From Triatoma infestans (Eukaryota > Arthropoda > Insecta > Hemiptera > Reduviidae), in contig JAAEAF010000613.1 in NCBI GenBank assembly GCA_011037195.1, forward strand, positions 124,001 through 188,000: a stretch of DNA of 64,000 nucleotides, given 5' to 3'. The notes under the pieces are model-generated. The model was not told where the DNA came from and did not search any database. It worked only from the letters and a program-made list of their open reading frames with translations. The position numbers and the translations under genes were made by a program. Positions 54,230 through 64,000 of this stretch are shown here, one piece after another; positions within the stretch are counted from its first letter, which is position 1; each line of letters opens with the position of its first letter.

Positions 54230-55782
54230 ATATGTATATATTATCTGCTAATTATTTAAGTAGTGCCAATTCTTACTCTCCAATTACATTGCAAAAGTAA
54301 GTAGTTACTATATTCCGCTTTAAATGGACAATATTTTTGTTTTTTTATTCTTTAATAAAATCTATTCTAAGTATTTTATTTCCTTTCACTTATTGTTATT
54401 ATTTATCTACCGAAATATATATTTGGTTGTAAACTGTAATGTATAATGAACAAAAAAAGAATGATTGTACTTTTGTTAATCCTATTTCAATTTTATTAAT
54501 TTCTTTTTAATGAAATTTATGTTTACGTTTAAGAGTTGATTATATTGTCTTTTAAAATTAAAGTGCACAATAAATTTTATTTTTAATTCTCAATGTTGAA
54601 ATAATTTCCTTAACACCAGAAGAAAAAGAGACTTTCAGTTGTACTAATATGATTAGGAGGGATTAGCTCAGTGGTAGCGCGCAGGACTACCACTGAGCTA
54701 ATCGAGACCGCTGTTGCCCTTAGATTTTTTCTTCCTAGGAGCCTCTTACAGCTCACTGTCCAGTGATGTGTATAATGAAAGGACACTGTCACTCTCAGTG
54801 CGCTGAGAAGGCTCCATCTTTAGGTAGCTATATGGCCCCAGAAGGGCTTTGTATAGATAGCATAGGGCTTGGTCCCTCCCCACAGACAATAGAAAAAAAT
54901 GATTTGGTATCAGATTCAATATCTTTTATGCTGAAACTTACTTGCCTACTTTTTTAAAATAAATTGCTTTCAAAAATAATGAAATTTTAGCGTCGTAGAT
55001 TTAACTAAACTGTAAATTTCAGTATAAAAACAAATTTTACTCTTAAGTTTTATGATGAATTTTGAACATTTTAATAGATCTAATGAATATAACAAGATTA
55101 AATTTATTAGTTGTCTTCAGATTGACGAGGAAATTAATCTCGAAAAAATATTGAAATCAAAGGCAATCTGGTTGAGCCACTCTAGTAAGCACCTGAAGCA
55201 TTTTGCGCGTTTGATCATTTTGCACTGAGAAAGTAGTGCCATCTGGACATCCATGGAATATTGTATTGTGTCATTTGTTTCCAGTGACGCTCACAGTCTA
55301 TTTAATGAACTTTATGAACTTATTAACCTTTTTTTAACTGAGTATTAGAAGTTCGTAAAAACAACTTAGTTCAATTCAAGCTCTAGTATTTGTTCATTTT
55401 GCATCTGCTTTAACGATTCGCTATTCTCAATCTTTGAAAATATCGCTCAATTAGCCACGATGTAGCCAACAAGAATATAACATAAGATATACGATTACTT
55501 CTATGAACACTTATGTTGAAAAAAGTGAAGAAATTTATAATAAAGGATTGCTTGATGTAATAAGATTTTTTTACAAACTGTTTTGTTTAAATGTCTTAAT
55601 TGTTATTTTTCAATTTTGTTTTTTTCACAGGCTCGTAAAAAGAGGAAAATAACTGAAAACACGAATCAATAAACTAAATAACAAACAATTGGATTTTCAT
55701 TTTTTTTAATTTTAAATTTTAAAATTATTTTCATTTTTAATGTAAATTTTCCATTTATACTAACAATTATTTTTTCTTACAG
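54230..55782. other. spacer with a SINE
   Basis: A tRNA-headed SINE lies at 54657-54895. An acceptor (GTTTTTTTCACAG, ends 55630) leads in phase 1 to GC TCG TAA, a Gly-Ser-stop end, 150 bases before the last exon; it is probably not meaningful. Otherwise AT-rich. Confidence 0.5.
54657..54895 (+). mobile_element. tRNA-headed SINE copy 2
   Basis: The head GGAGGGATTAGCTCAGTGGT and body TTAGATTTTTTCTTCCTAGG match the copy at 3207. Here the A-box region is followed by its own perfect inverse: TAGCTCAGTGGTAG (54664-54677) and CTACCACTGAGCTA (54687-54700), 9-base loop. The B-box half is therefore replaced. The + and - open frames over it are chance. Confidence 0.6.
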
Positions 55783-56039
55783 GTAAAAAAAAGAAAGGAA
55801 AATTTACTTGTCATGAATGCAAATCGGTTTTTACAAAGAAATATCTTTTGGCGAGGCATACTAAAATTTGTATGAAACCCAAAACCGACATTAGCATTTT
55901 CAAAGAGTTAGAACCGTCTGAGGAAGATGGAATCAAAAAGAAAAAGATGTTTATAAGGAAAAAGAAGAAATCAGTAACTCCATTATTTGCGGACGTTGAA
56001 ACAACCAGAGATTGGAGAGGTCCCAGAAGAACTTATTAA
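55783..56039 (+). CDS. lola: lola single-finger 3' exon with basic tail, last of array
   Basis: The acceptor TTTTTCTTACAG ends at 55782; GT completes Gly, then 84 residues. Basic lead KKKKGKFT, one finger C9, C12, H25, C29 (KSVFTKKYLLARHTKIC, C2HC with x3). No second finger follows. Instead a 55-residue tail carries an acidic stretch (FKELEPSEED) and a lysine-rich block (GIKKKKMFIRKKKKS, a plausible nuclear-localisation signal). It ends TTRDWRGPRRTY, TAA. The layout is unlike the two-finger exons; frame, splice phase and position support it as a Lola end. Confidence 0.8.
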
Positions 56040-57067
56040 CACAAATTTTCTTCTGCGTTTTCTCTTTAAATGAACTTAATTGTTAATTTATATGTTTACT
56101 TAATTCTTGTTTAATTTCTTATAAATACTATTTTGACATCATTATTATTGAATTTAACATTTTTTTATTTGTAATTTTTCCTTTTGATTTGCTCTTACTT
56201 CTGGGTTAATTTAAGTAATTGTAACATTGTACCTGCTAATGTTACATTTTCCCATCTTCCCCTCCAGCGTGTGTCTGTTTGGCAGTTTAACCCAATAATC
56301 CATAGTAGGAGAGACGGTCAAATGTAGTGTATTTTGTTTCTGGAATAAGTGAGAATGCCGTTATTTTGAAAAATAACATTTTTTTGCAGATAGTAGTAGT
56401 TCACATATGTTTTATAAGAATTACCCCTTTAATATATCCCATATTTTTATACAGGGCATAACTTTGAAATATGCGTCATGAAAAAGAATCTTTTTAGTTC
56501 TTGTTGGTGGGGGAATCCCTGAAATTTTGTATGTTAACACGCATACAAAAAAAAAGTTTCATGATGCATGTACCTCTTATTAAATTTAAATTTTCTTCTT
56601 CACTCGTTTAAAATACAGATTATCTGATTAATGCACTTTTAAAATTTCTTATTGCCCCCTTTTAAAAAATACCTCCGCATCTCTCTCACCATATTCCTAA
56701 TGTAATTTAACCTAATTCAATATCATTTGAAAGCAAGCAAGATAAATAAAAACGAATACATTTGATTTTCTCTGTTATTTATTTTAATATCATCTCCAAT
56801 TTACCGTTTGCTGCCAACCTTCTTACATATTTTCTTGTATTAACCTTGTATTATTTATATTTTTGCAAATTTTTGACCATCCTTTAACTTTGCATTGTCT
56901 TTCTTAAAACTTTATCTATTCTTATTAATATAGTATATTCCAGAAATTTCTAATCGCCCCCCTAATAAAAGTGGCGATAAAGTAATACCACTATTAAAAT
57001 TTAGTTTTAAAGTATCCTTCAAAACATGGCATTTATTACAAACTTTTTTCTAATGTATAATCATAAT
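56040..57067. other. spacer after the array, nothing recognised
   Basis: AT-rich 3' flank. No further finger exon is seen from here to the window end, so the array appears to end at 56039. Confidence 0.5.
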
Positions 57068-57315
57068 TGTTAACTCACAGTTAACTCTTAGCTCATTACT
57101 AGGTTTTTATTTAGAAAGGGCATATAAGGAAAAGAAGTAGAAAACACATAGTTGTCTGCTTAATATATTTTCACAAAAGAAATAAATGAATAAAAATACA
57201 AAATGCATATCAACAAAACTCTTATGAACACTTACGGAACCACACACTATATCATATAACCTCTCGATCAATTCGAACACACTTCGATAATCGATTTTGC
57301 CCATTCTATTTAACA
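57068..57315 (-). repeat. 3' LTR of the Gypsy element
   Basis: TGTTAACTC...TTTAACA, matching 61396 onward (GGGCATATAAGGAAAAGAAG, TTGTCTGCTTAATATATTTT, ATCAATTCGAACAC, GATAATCGATT). Six-base inverted termini are perfect. Confidence 0.75.
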
Positions 57316-57498
57316 TTCGGCCATTCTGCAATTCAGATGGTCCTCAGACTTCGGTATTAGCATACTTAGTCTTCCTAGTTTTTCCTTTTATTCCGCTGAG
57401 GTCTTCTTACAGATACTGCGGTCTCGGTCTCTGATTCGCAGTTAGCAGAGGTACCTTCCTCCTCTACCTCATCGCTGTTCCCGAAGTCCTTGAATTGG

Positions 57499-58482
57499 TT
57501 AACTTAACATGTGCCTTGTGGCGTACATATGCTTTTGGTCACCCTTCAGTGATGAATCGTCGGCAACACCGCTGTGATAACTAGTGGCCCTCTGTATTTT
57601 AGTTGTAGCTTCGTCGGCTCTCCGGTGCTGCTTGGAGGTTTTCTCAAGAAGACGATTTCCCCTATACTTGACAGTGAAGCTTGTTTTACCGTTCCTTCCA
57701 TTGGTGTGTTCTTTCAAGATTTTAACCCGTGCCTGCTCCTGAATGTCTTTTGGGTTTTCCTCATCCGTCTCCAACTGCGCTAACTCTTTAGCGCGCCATC
57801 AGTAAAACTGGGTCGATATCCATGCAATATCTGAAATGGCGTTCGTCCCGTGGTTTTGTGGACTGAAATGTTTAAATAGCTTACTACCTGCTCCAATTCT
57901 TTATCCCAGGCCCTTTCGGTTGCCATAGCACCCTGTGTAACGGGAATCTTTACAGCGTTTACCCTCTCTACCTGATCATGTGCTTGAGGATGTCACACTT
58001 AGGCCAGAGTAAGCAACATTCCATTTGCAGTGCAATATCTTCAAACTCTCTAGCGGTGAAGCATGTTCCTCTACCTGAAAGGTTCTTATCTCGGAGGCCA
58101 TAATTACAGATAAATGACGTGATATACTCTAATGCATGTGAGTAGAGGTGCTTTTCACGCCATATAATTTTATGACTAGAATGTGACATTTTCCCTTAGA
58201 ACTCTTTGGCAATGGCCCCACATGATCGATATTAACTATAGTAAACGGTCGTCTTCCTGGCTCGATCGGGTGTAACTCTTCAGGCTGTTTGCCACGGGAT
58301 GTCTTATATAACATGCACTCGGGACAGTATTTTATGTGGTATTTCACATAGCGTTTCATTCGAGGAAAGTAATACTTTTGTTTTATCCTTTTCAGAGTAA
58401 GATCTACTACGAAGCGTCCAGCCAAATCACGGAATTTCATTTCTAAACTTTCCCTCATACTCTTGGGCACTATCCATCTCAA
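57499..58482 (-). pseudogene. Gypsy integrase remnant
   Basis: From 58482 downward: an N-terminal zinc-binding region where the CPEC pair is kept but both His positions of the usual H-x-H part read Arg (FRDLAGRF). Then the integrase core start (GRRPFTIVNIDHVGPLPKSS), a TAREFED block in another frame (57968-58189), and a C-terminal VKYRGNRLLEKTSK block (57499-57774). Frame shifts between the pieces and loss of zinc ligands show inactivity. Confidence 0.75.
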
Positions 58483-58691
58483 CTTATCAACTTCTTCTCT
58501 GAAATATACAGCACATTCTGCAATTTGTAGTTTTTGTCCTCCAGTTTTGAGGCCTGGTCTTCATCATTAGTTTTAAGACGGTTCCTCTCTCCAAGTTGCT
58601 CTCAAGTCCTCATCACCATATTGCATTGCTTAGCACATATTCCTGTTCTGTCAGCGTCTCAAAACGTCAACTCTCGAGTCCAAGATTTCTT

Positions 58692-58913
58692 CTATAATAT
58701 CATCTGGCGGTTCCACTGGTGCTCTACTGAGGCATCTACATGAGCCATTCGCTCGCCAGGACGGTGTTTGATTTCACTGTCATATTTCTGAATTAGATTA
58801 AACCACCTTGCCATCAGCGGATTTTTTGCTTTATTCTTGTTCAAGTATAGTAGCGCCTGGCAATCTGTAACGATTGCAGGTATTCCAAGAATCATAACTC
58901 GAAGTTTGTCCAA
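58692..58913 (-). pseudogene. Gypsy RNase H remnant
   Basis: Contains TDCQALLYLNKNKAKNPLMA, then RWFNLIQKYDSEIKHRPGE and AHVDAS, the conserved C-terminal part of the Ty3/Gypsy RNase H domain. Upstream frames toward the RT (58914-59296) are broken. Confidence 0.75.
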
Positions 58914-59296
58914 ACATCATACTATTGCTAGAAGTTCCAGTTTTGTGGAATGCTATTTCCTTTCGGTCTCATTTGTCTTCTTGCTTACGCAATAAACCAT
59001 TCCATCTTCCCATCCACCTTTTGCAATAACATTCCAGCAATACCTAATGCTGACGCATCATTGTGTTTTATCTCTATTTCGATCAAATATAGCCAATGTT
59101 GGAGCCATAGTTAACTTTTCCTTTTAAAAGCTTGTTGTGACATCCCATTCGAATTCTACGTTCTTTCTCGTAAGTTTCATAACAGGTTCTGCGATTTTAG
59201 CAAAATTTACTAAAAAGCGTCGGAAGAATCTAACTAATCCCAGGAAACGCCGCATTCCATGAACATCACGTGATGGAGGATAACCCTAGATTGCCT

Positions 59297-60110
59297 TTAC
59301 TTCTGATCTCCTGCCGTACCCCGCTTTGATAGTTCAAATCCTAGGTATGTCACAGTGGCATTGCAGATGAACACTTGCTTGGCTTCAATGTCAATCCTCC
59401 TTTTCGTAAACTTTAACACAAGACGCAATACGCTCATCACCTGTTCAAATCCTTTAGCTGGAATCAATAAATCGTCCATATAGCACACTGCTACTGAATT
59501 TCTTATGGGGCCTAATGTAGAAGGCATTGCGGTGAAAACCACTAAGGGGAATTCATAAGTATAAACATCATTTTTAAGAGTTGTGGTGGTTGGTTCCGCA
59601 GAGCTGGAAAGCATCAGAGACATTTTCCGTGGTAGCCTGCTTCATTTTGGGTCATCGACCGGTTTCAGGCGTTCGTCCATCTTCAGGATGCGTTTTTAAG
59701 AGTGTGTAAACTAACTTCGCTCTGTGCAAGTCTGTGTTGTCACACTGTCTGAAAAACGCATCCTGAAGATGGGCGAACGCCCGAAACCGGTCGATGACCA
59801 CAAAATGAAGTAGGCTACCACGGAAAATGTCTCTGATCATTTTTAAGAATTGACCCGATTCATCTGTATCACGAAAGCGATCTTACTTCTTGCATCTTCT
59901 GGAAGAGGTATCTTAAGTGCCAATGCGCCAATCCAGTCCTGTAAACATTGTGCTGTTTGCCATCCTCTCTATGATTTCGTCAAGATGAGGAAGTGGAAAG
60001 GTATGACTCTCTGTCTTAGCATTTAGTTTTCGGTAGTCTACTACCAACCGACTCTCTCCGCTTCTTTTCTTAACCAGAAGCACTGGGATGGTGAATGGAG
60101 AAATTCCCAC
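59297..60110 (-). pseudogene. Gypsy reverse transcriptase remnant, split by Family A
   Basis: The 5' part (59913-60110) reads PVLLVKKRSGESRLVVDYRK and FPLPHLDEIIERM. The 3' part (59297-59579) carries the catalytic YMDD box (VCYMDDLLIPAKG) and TYLGFELSKRG. A 256-bp Family A element (59580-59835) with a 13-bp target duplication lies between them, and the frame is further shifted. Confidence 0.8.
59580..59835 (+). mobile_element. Family A element, intact copy A6 (256 bp)
   Basis: It starts GTTGTGGTGGTTGGTTCCGC and ends AAAATGTCTCTG. It is flanked by exact 13-bp direct repeats ATCATTTTTAAGA (59567-59579 and 59836-59848). The right arm has a perfect hammerhead-like motif (59759-59796, + strand); the left arm (59653-59690, - strand) has stem II mismatches. 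It is younger than the Gypsy element it disrupts. Confidence 0.8.
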
Positions 60111-60512
60111 ATGAGAAACATTTTGTGAATTTTTCTTTTTCTCTACTATCCTTTAGAAAAGTCCTCTGCTTGGGTTTCGAAGTCTGACTTTCGATGAAGC
60201 ATTCTGTCAAGCTACTTCTATTATTTCCGCTTCTTCTCTTCGTTTCTCTTATCCAGTTTCCTTCCTTCATCGAGGTTTGCACTTTTATCTTACTTATTCT
60301 TTTTTTCTCGCTCCTTTAATCTTTTCATATTCAACTGTAGAATTGCTCAGCTCTCTAACATCTCGATGGTCTCGCGCTAAGAGGTGATCACTCAACTCAC
60401 GTGACCGTAGACTTTGTATCATCTGTGTCTTTGCGACTCGAAATGGTAAGTTCAAGGTCTTACACATCTTCTCTTGGAAGTAATCCTCAACATTTTCATT
60501 GTTTACTTGCAC
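60111..60512 (-). pseudogene. Gypsy gag remnant
   Basis: 60294-60512 encodes a gag-like helical region (EDYFQEKMCKTLNLPFRVA, LRSRELSDHLLA). Next, a frame to about 60114 contains KCFSCG, the start of a CCHC zinc knuckle, which runs straight into RT-coding sequence in another frame. Protease and the start of RT are missing, which indicates an internal deletion. Confidence 0.6.
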
Positions 60513-60581
60513 TCTTCCTAAAATTTCCTTCCATTACGTACCTGGATCTTCATTTACCAAATACGTTCTCTTAAAATTGTC

Positions 60582-60860
60582 GTGGTTGGTTTGGCAGAGC
60601 TGGAAAGCATCAGAGATATTTTCCGTGATAGCCCGCTTCTTTTTGTGGTCATCGACCGGTTTCGGGCGTCGCCCATCATTAGGATGCTTTTGTCAATCAG
60701 TGTAATAACATAGACTTGCACAGAGCAAATTCAGTTGATACAGTATAATTTAACATAATAATTAAAATAAACAGTCAATTGAATATATCAACTGTATTTG
60801 CTCTGTGCAAGTTTATGTTATTACACTGTTTGACAAAAACATCTGATGATGGTTGAATGC
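60582..60860 (+). mobile_element. Family A element, copy A7
   Basis: It starts TCGTGGTTGGTTTGGCAGAG and has both arms with a centre carrying AGACTTGCACAGAGCAAATT and its inverse. The right arm decays after AACATCTGATGATGG, so the far end and target duplication are unclear. It is inserted in the Gypsy 5' region. Confidence 0.65.
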
Positions 60861-61395
60861 TATTTCACTGAGTTTATCACTGATTGTAATGTCTAGGGGA
60901 AATCCTTCCCATGCTTTTAATCTCCGGAGGCTTCTCCTGTCACCTTCTGTGTTAAATGGAATTTTATTTAAAATTTTAATAGCGTGGAAGGTATATTCGC
61001 TAAAAGTTTTTGTCTAGCCAATTTATCTTTCCAAGAACTTTAGCCATCATATAACCTATTAATCCTTTTGGTTTTGCACTCAAGATTACTCAAGAATATA
61101 TTTTATATGGAAAACTAAATATCCTTAACTCAAATAAAGTGATAATATGAGATTTATCTTAACACAATTATAATTTGTATTGAAAGCTGAATTTGATAAC
61201 TGATGCTGAAGTCATATAAATAATAATTATTTAGGTGCAATAATAATAAAAGTGTGATATGCTTCCTTACTTGATTGTTTCCTCCTTCCAGCTCTTTCAC
61301 ATTGACTTCAATTTACTTACAGTCTTTTACACTCAGTTCGATTCACACGAATCCTAATCCCAATCCTGATATATAAATCCTTATCCCGTTAAATT

Positions 61396-62115
61396 TGTTA
61401 ACTCCCAGTTAACTAGTAGCTCACTGCTAAGTTTTTATTAATTTAGAAGGTGCATATAAGGAAAAGAAATAGAAAACACTCAGTTGTCTACTTAATATAT
61501 TTTTACCAACGAAATAAATGAAATAAGAACACAATGCTATAACCTCTCCTTTTCAATAGAAGATTCCATAGCACAGTTACCCGACTACCATTTAACCATA
61601 ATTATTCACCTTAACACCTAGCCAGAATTGGTATAAACGTAGATCCAATTTGTTCTTGCTCCCCAGATATTATAGTAGATACCAACCACTTAATAATTAG
61701 AATGTACCAAAAACAATTAAGGAAAGTATCAACTGTGGAAGGCCGTCCTAACAACGGGTTGGTCTCTCCCCGCAAATGTGAACACCATCTTGTCATATAA
61801 TGATGGTAGGATTTACATGGAAATATATGACTTATTTTTTTTTTTTAAGCGTATCGTCAACTGCGGTCATTAGCGCTTATATGACTTATTAAAAATAACA
61901 ATCTGAAAGTATAAAATTACACCAAAAGAAACAACCGCACCAAAAGGAAAAACAAATAAATGAAATAAAATAACCAGCGCGTAACAAAAGAAAACCCAAC
62001 TTTTACTTACATCCCTCAATAACACTTACAAACTGGATGTTTTGCTTAAGTTAAAAAAAAAAAAACCTCTCCATCAATTCGAACACGATAATCGATTCTG
62101 CCCTTTCTATTATTG
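61396..62115 (-). repeat. 5' LTR of the Gypsy element, interrupted
   Basis: TGTTAACTCCCAGTTAACTA to AATGCTATAACCTCTCC (61396-61549), resuming at ATCAATTCGAACACGATAAT (62073). In between is a foreign 514-bp insert. The distal end (TTTCTATTATTG) has lost the TTAACA terminus. Confidence 0.7.
61550..62063. mobile_element. insertion inside the 5' LTR, with target duplication
   Basis: AACCTCTCC occurs at 61541-61549 and 62064-62072, on either side of a 514-bp insert absent from the other LTR. The insert ends in a run of A (from about 62053), suggesting a poly(A)-type retroposon on the + strand. Near its middle TTAAGCGTATCGTCAACTGC resembles 34342-34360. No identifiable protein. Confidence 0.6.
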
Positions 62116-64000
62116 TCGTTCAATATAATTTATAATAATTCCATTTTGTCATTTAAACACACACACATAGTAACATGACTCTATAACCTCCCGCACATAC
62201 AAATCACAAGGGCCGAGTGTAACGAAAACATTTAAAGTGAACTATCTGCACGGAATTGATATATTTACTCTGACTATGGATAAAAATCCGAACCGGTGAG
62301 GAACAAAATAAATATGCATGATACGACAGATAAAATACTAGACAAAATTTATAACATTATGTTGTCTCTTCCCGTTTATAATTATTTCTAATATGTACCA
62401 TTACCCCATTTCTTATTTCTTCTGTTACTACTCTATTATTTCCCTCTTCAAATTTATTAATTATGTATCTACTATCTACTATAGATAGGCTAATATAGAT
62501 ACTTTTTCTAAAATCAGATATATATTTTTTCTTCCATACTTACTTTTTGTGTTATACTATTATTCTATTTTTAATAAATAAATAATTTATTGTAAAACTA
62601 CAGTTAATCCGCCAAATTCATTTTTTTTTTTTTTAAATTCAAAATAATTTATGAGAGGGTGATTTGGTGAAAAGTGTGTTGTAACAACACCGACACATTT
62701 TAATCATATGTTTAATAAAAAATAATTTTTATCAATTAAAATTTGGCTATCGTCCATATATCATTTGAGTGTTCATCGTCGTGGAGATGATATCGTTATA
62801 ATAACAGGTATTAAAATTTATCTTGTACCAATGGAAGAGGAAGAAGATAAGGAATTGTTTAATCCACCATCTACTTCAAGTAGGAAAAAACAAATGCAGA
62901 AAGACCTAAAGCTTATAGAGAACTCAAAATTAAATAATCAATTACCAATTTCGATTGAAAAGGAAAAAATGCAGAATGGGTTAAAACTTAAGAGAATTTT
63001 TCGACTTCAACAGCAAAGACTATCATTTCTATATTATTCCTTGAATAAAAAAAAAAAAAAAACCATAAAACATTTTCATGAAAAATCCTATTTTTATAAT
63101 TCAAAAGTCTGATTACTTGCAGTACAACTTTTAGTAGTATTTTCGTTAAAGTGGCCCTTAGACGGTCAATATTATTGTGCAATATTTTTGATTGCGCAAT
63201 AATATTGAACCTGTGTAGGATAGATTGAAAGGTGGCACAATATTATTGAAATGGATCAAAAACTCTTAAAAATATATTGTGCAATATGAGAAATATTGTG
63301 TCGCGTGTGGACATTATTGCGCAATAACCTGCGAATTCCTCATGAGATTCGGTGGGGTTCGGTCACAGAGCTTCATTTTCAGTAATCATTTTTATTGAAA
63401 AATGAATGCAAGAAACAGAAAGAGTATTCATTATAGAACGCATAAAGCTGTATAAAATGTTGCCGGCATAATGGAATGTAAAGGTGTACAAATATAAAAA
63501 TAAAAAGGAAAAAAATAATCTTACGAATTTTTTTTTTTGGCGCATCGACTCCTTCTCCCTTCTTCCTCCTTCTCCTTTTTTGTGCGCCTACGTATGTTTA
63601 TTAATATAATGAGAGATATCCTACAGCCCTGAAAGGAGATCTGATTAAAAGTTCAATTCTTTGAGACGAACTACAAGGAAGGAACTCAGAAGAATCAAAG
63701 ACTCAAAATAAAGCGGTGCTGTCAGTGATGAAGTAGTTAAGCCTGGTTGATAGTACATAGACCAGATGAGTTTTCTTGGAGACTAGGGTGCGATGAGGCT
63801 CAATCAGTATGACGGAACCATTGGAAGAGCAGGAAGAATCTTGATTTTCTAGAGCGTAATGGGTTTAATTTTATACTTATTACAACCAATCATAATGTCT
63901 GGTACCAAAAGACCAACCAGATATTGCTAAAAGAAGAAGTACAGCACATTAACTCTCTTCCACTTTCTGCTAAAGACCTTATAGATTGCCGGAAAACCCA
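62116..64000. other. flank with transposon-like fragments
   Basis: An ATG frame at 62765-63112 (acidic EEEEDKELF, then STSSRKKQMQKDLK) could be a transposon protein fragment, unplaced. From 63154, GCCCTTAGACGGTCAATATT followed by several TTGCGCAATA / AATATTGTGCAA units looks like a terminal or subterminal region of a DNA transposon. After about 63600 there is more complex sequence with broken frames. No gene is called. Confidence 0.4.

Larger units (their letters stand above)
57068..62115 (-). mobile_element. degenerate Ty3/Gypsy LTR retrotransposon
   Basis: Two related LTRs bound remains of gag, reverse transcriptase, RNase H and integrase in that order on the - strand, the Ty3/Gypsy order. 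The left LTR (57068-57315, 248 bp) begins TGTTAA and ends TTAACA. The right LTR starts at 61396 and is interrupted. Frames are broken by stops, a deletion between the gag zinc-knuckle and RT regions, and two Family A insertions. It is not autonomous. Confidence 0.85.

Noticed and set aside
55621..55680. Additional last exon entered at acceptor 55630
   Set aside because: In phase 1 it reads only two codons before TAA; no conserved content.
62765..63112. 115-codon ORF as a host gene
   Set aside because: No recognisable domain, low-complexity ending (KKKKK), adjacent to transposon-like repeats; left as a possible transposon fragment.
63770..64000. Non-LTR retrotransposon endonuclease fragment
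   Set aside because: A vague resemblance in one frame with stops; too weak to annotate without a search.
1..64000. CRISPR array, rRNA or bacterial operon
   Set aside because: Repeats are dispersed inverted elements, genes are split by eukaryotic introns, and no rRNA core or regularly spaced repeat-spacer pattern is present.

Overview
The window is AT-rich, intron-rich animal DNA, almost certainly from an insect. It holds the 3' part of the BTB/zinc-finger gene longitudinals lacking (lola), read entirely on the + strand. I do not see the shared 5' exons (BTB domain and constant region); they must lie upstream. The species cannot be named from the sequence.

From base 1 to about 56040 there is a tandem array of alternative 3'-terminal exons. 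I count 29 (the first is cut by the window edge), plus two short internal finger exons and two decayed exon copies. Nearly every terminal exon has the same design: a splice acceptor; two bases that complete a codon begun by a G in the upstream exon (phase 1, giving D, E, G or V); a first finger C-x2-C-x12-H-x4-C (C2HC); a linker close to YECGKEPQF; a second finger C-x2-C-x12-H-x4-H with a CPYR-type middle; a short variable tail; and a stop. Any one of these exons can therefore be joined in frame to the same upstream donor, and each gives Lola a different DNA-binding end. In Drosophila such exons are chosen by alternative splicing, and trans-splicing is also known there.

The array has grown by local duplication: exon pairs at 5-9 kb, a two-exon cassette copied at 14 and 17 kb, three near-identical exons at 27-31 kb, a group at 35-39 kb whose middle exon is a recombinant of its neighbours, and a live/dead pair at 52-54 kb. 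Single-finger exons occur at 40.0 and 55.8 kb.

Between the exons are several families of short inverted-repeat elements. The best defined is about 256 bp, has 12-13 bp target duplications in its cleanest copies, and carries hammerhead-ribozyme-like motifs. There are also two tRNA-headed SINE copies and a possible internal promoter with heat-shock-element-like palindromes at 49.6-49.75 kb.

From about 57 kb to 62 kb lies a dead Ty3/Gypsy LTR retrotransposon on the - strand, broken by an internal deletion and at least three insertions. The last 2 kb hold only transposon-like fragments.
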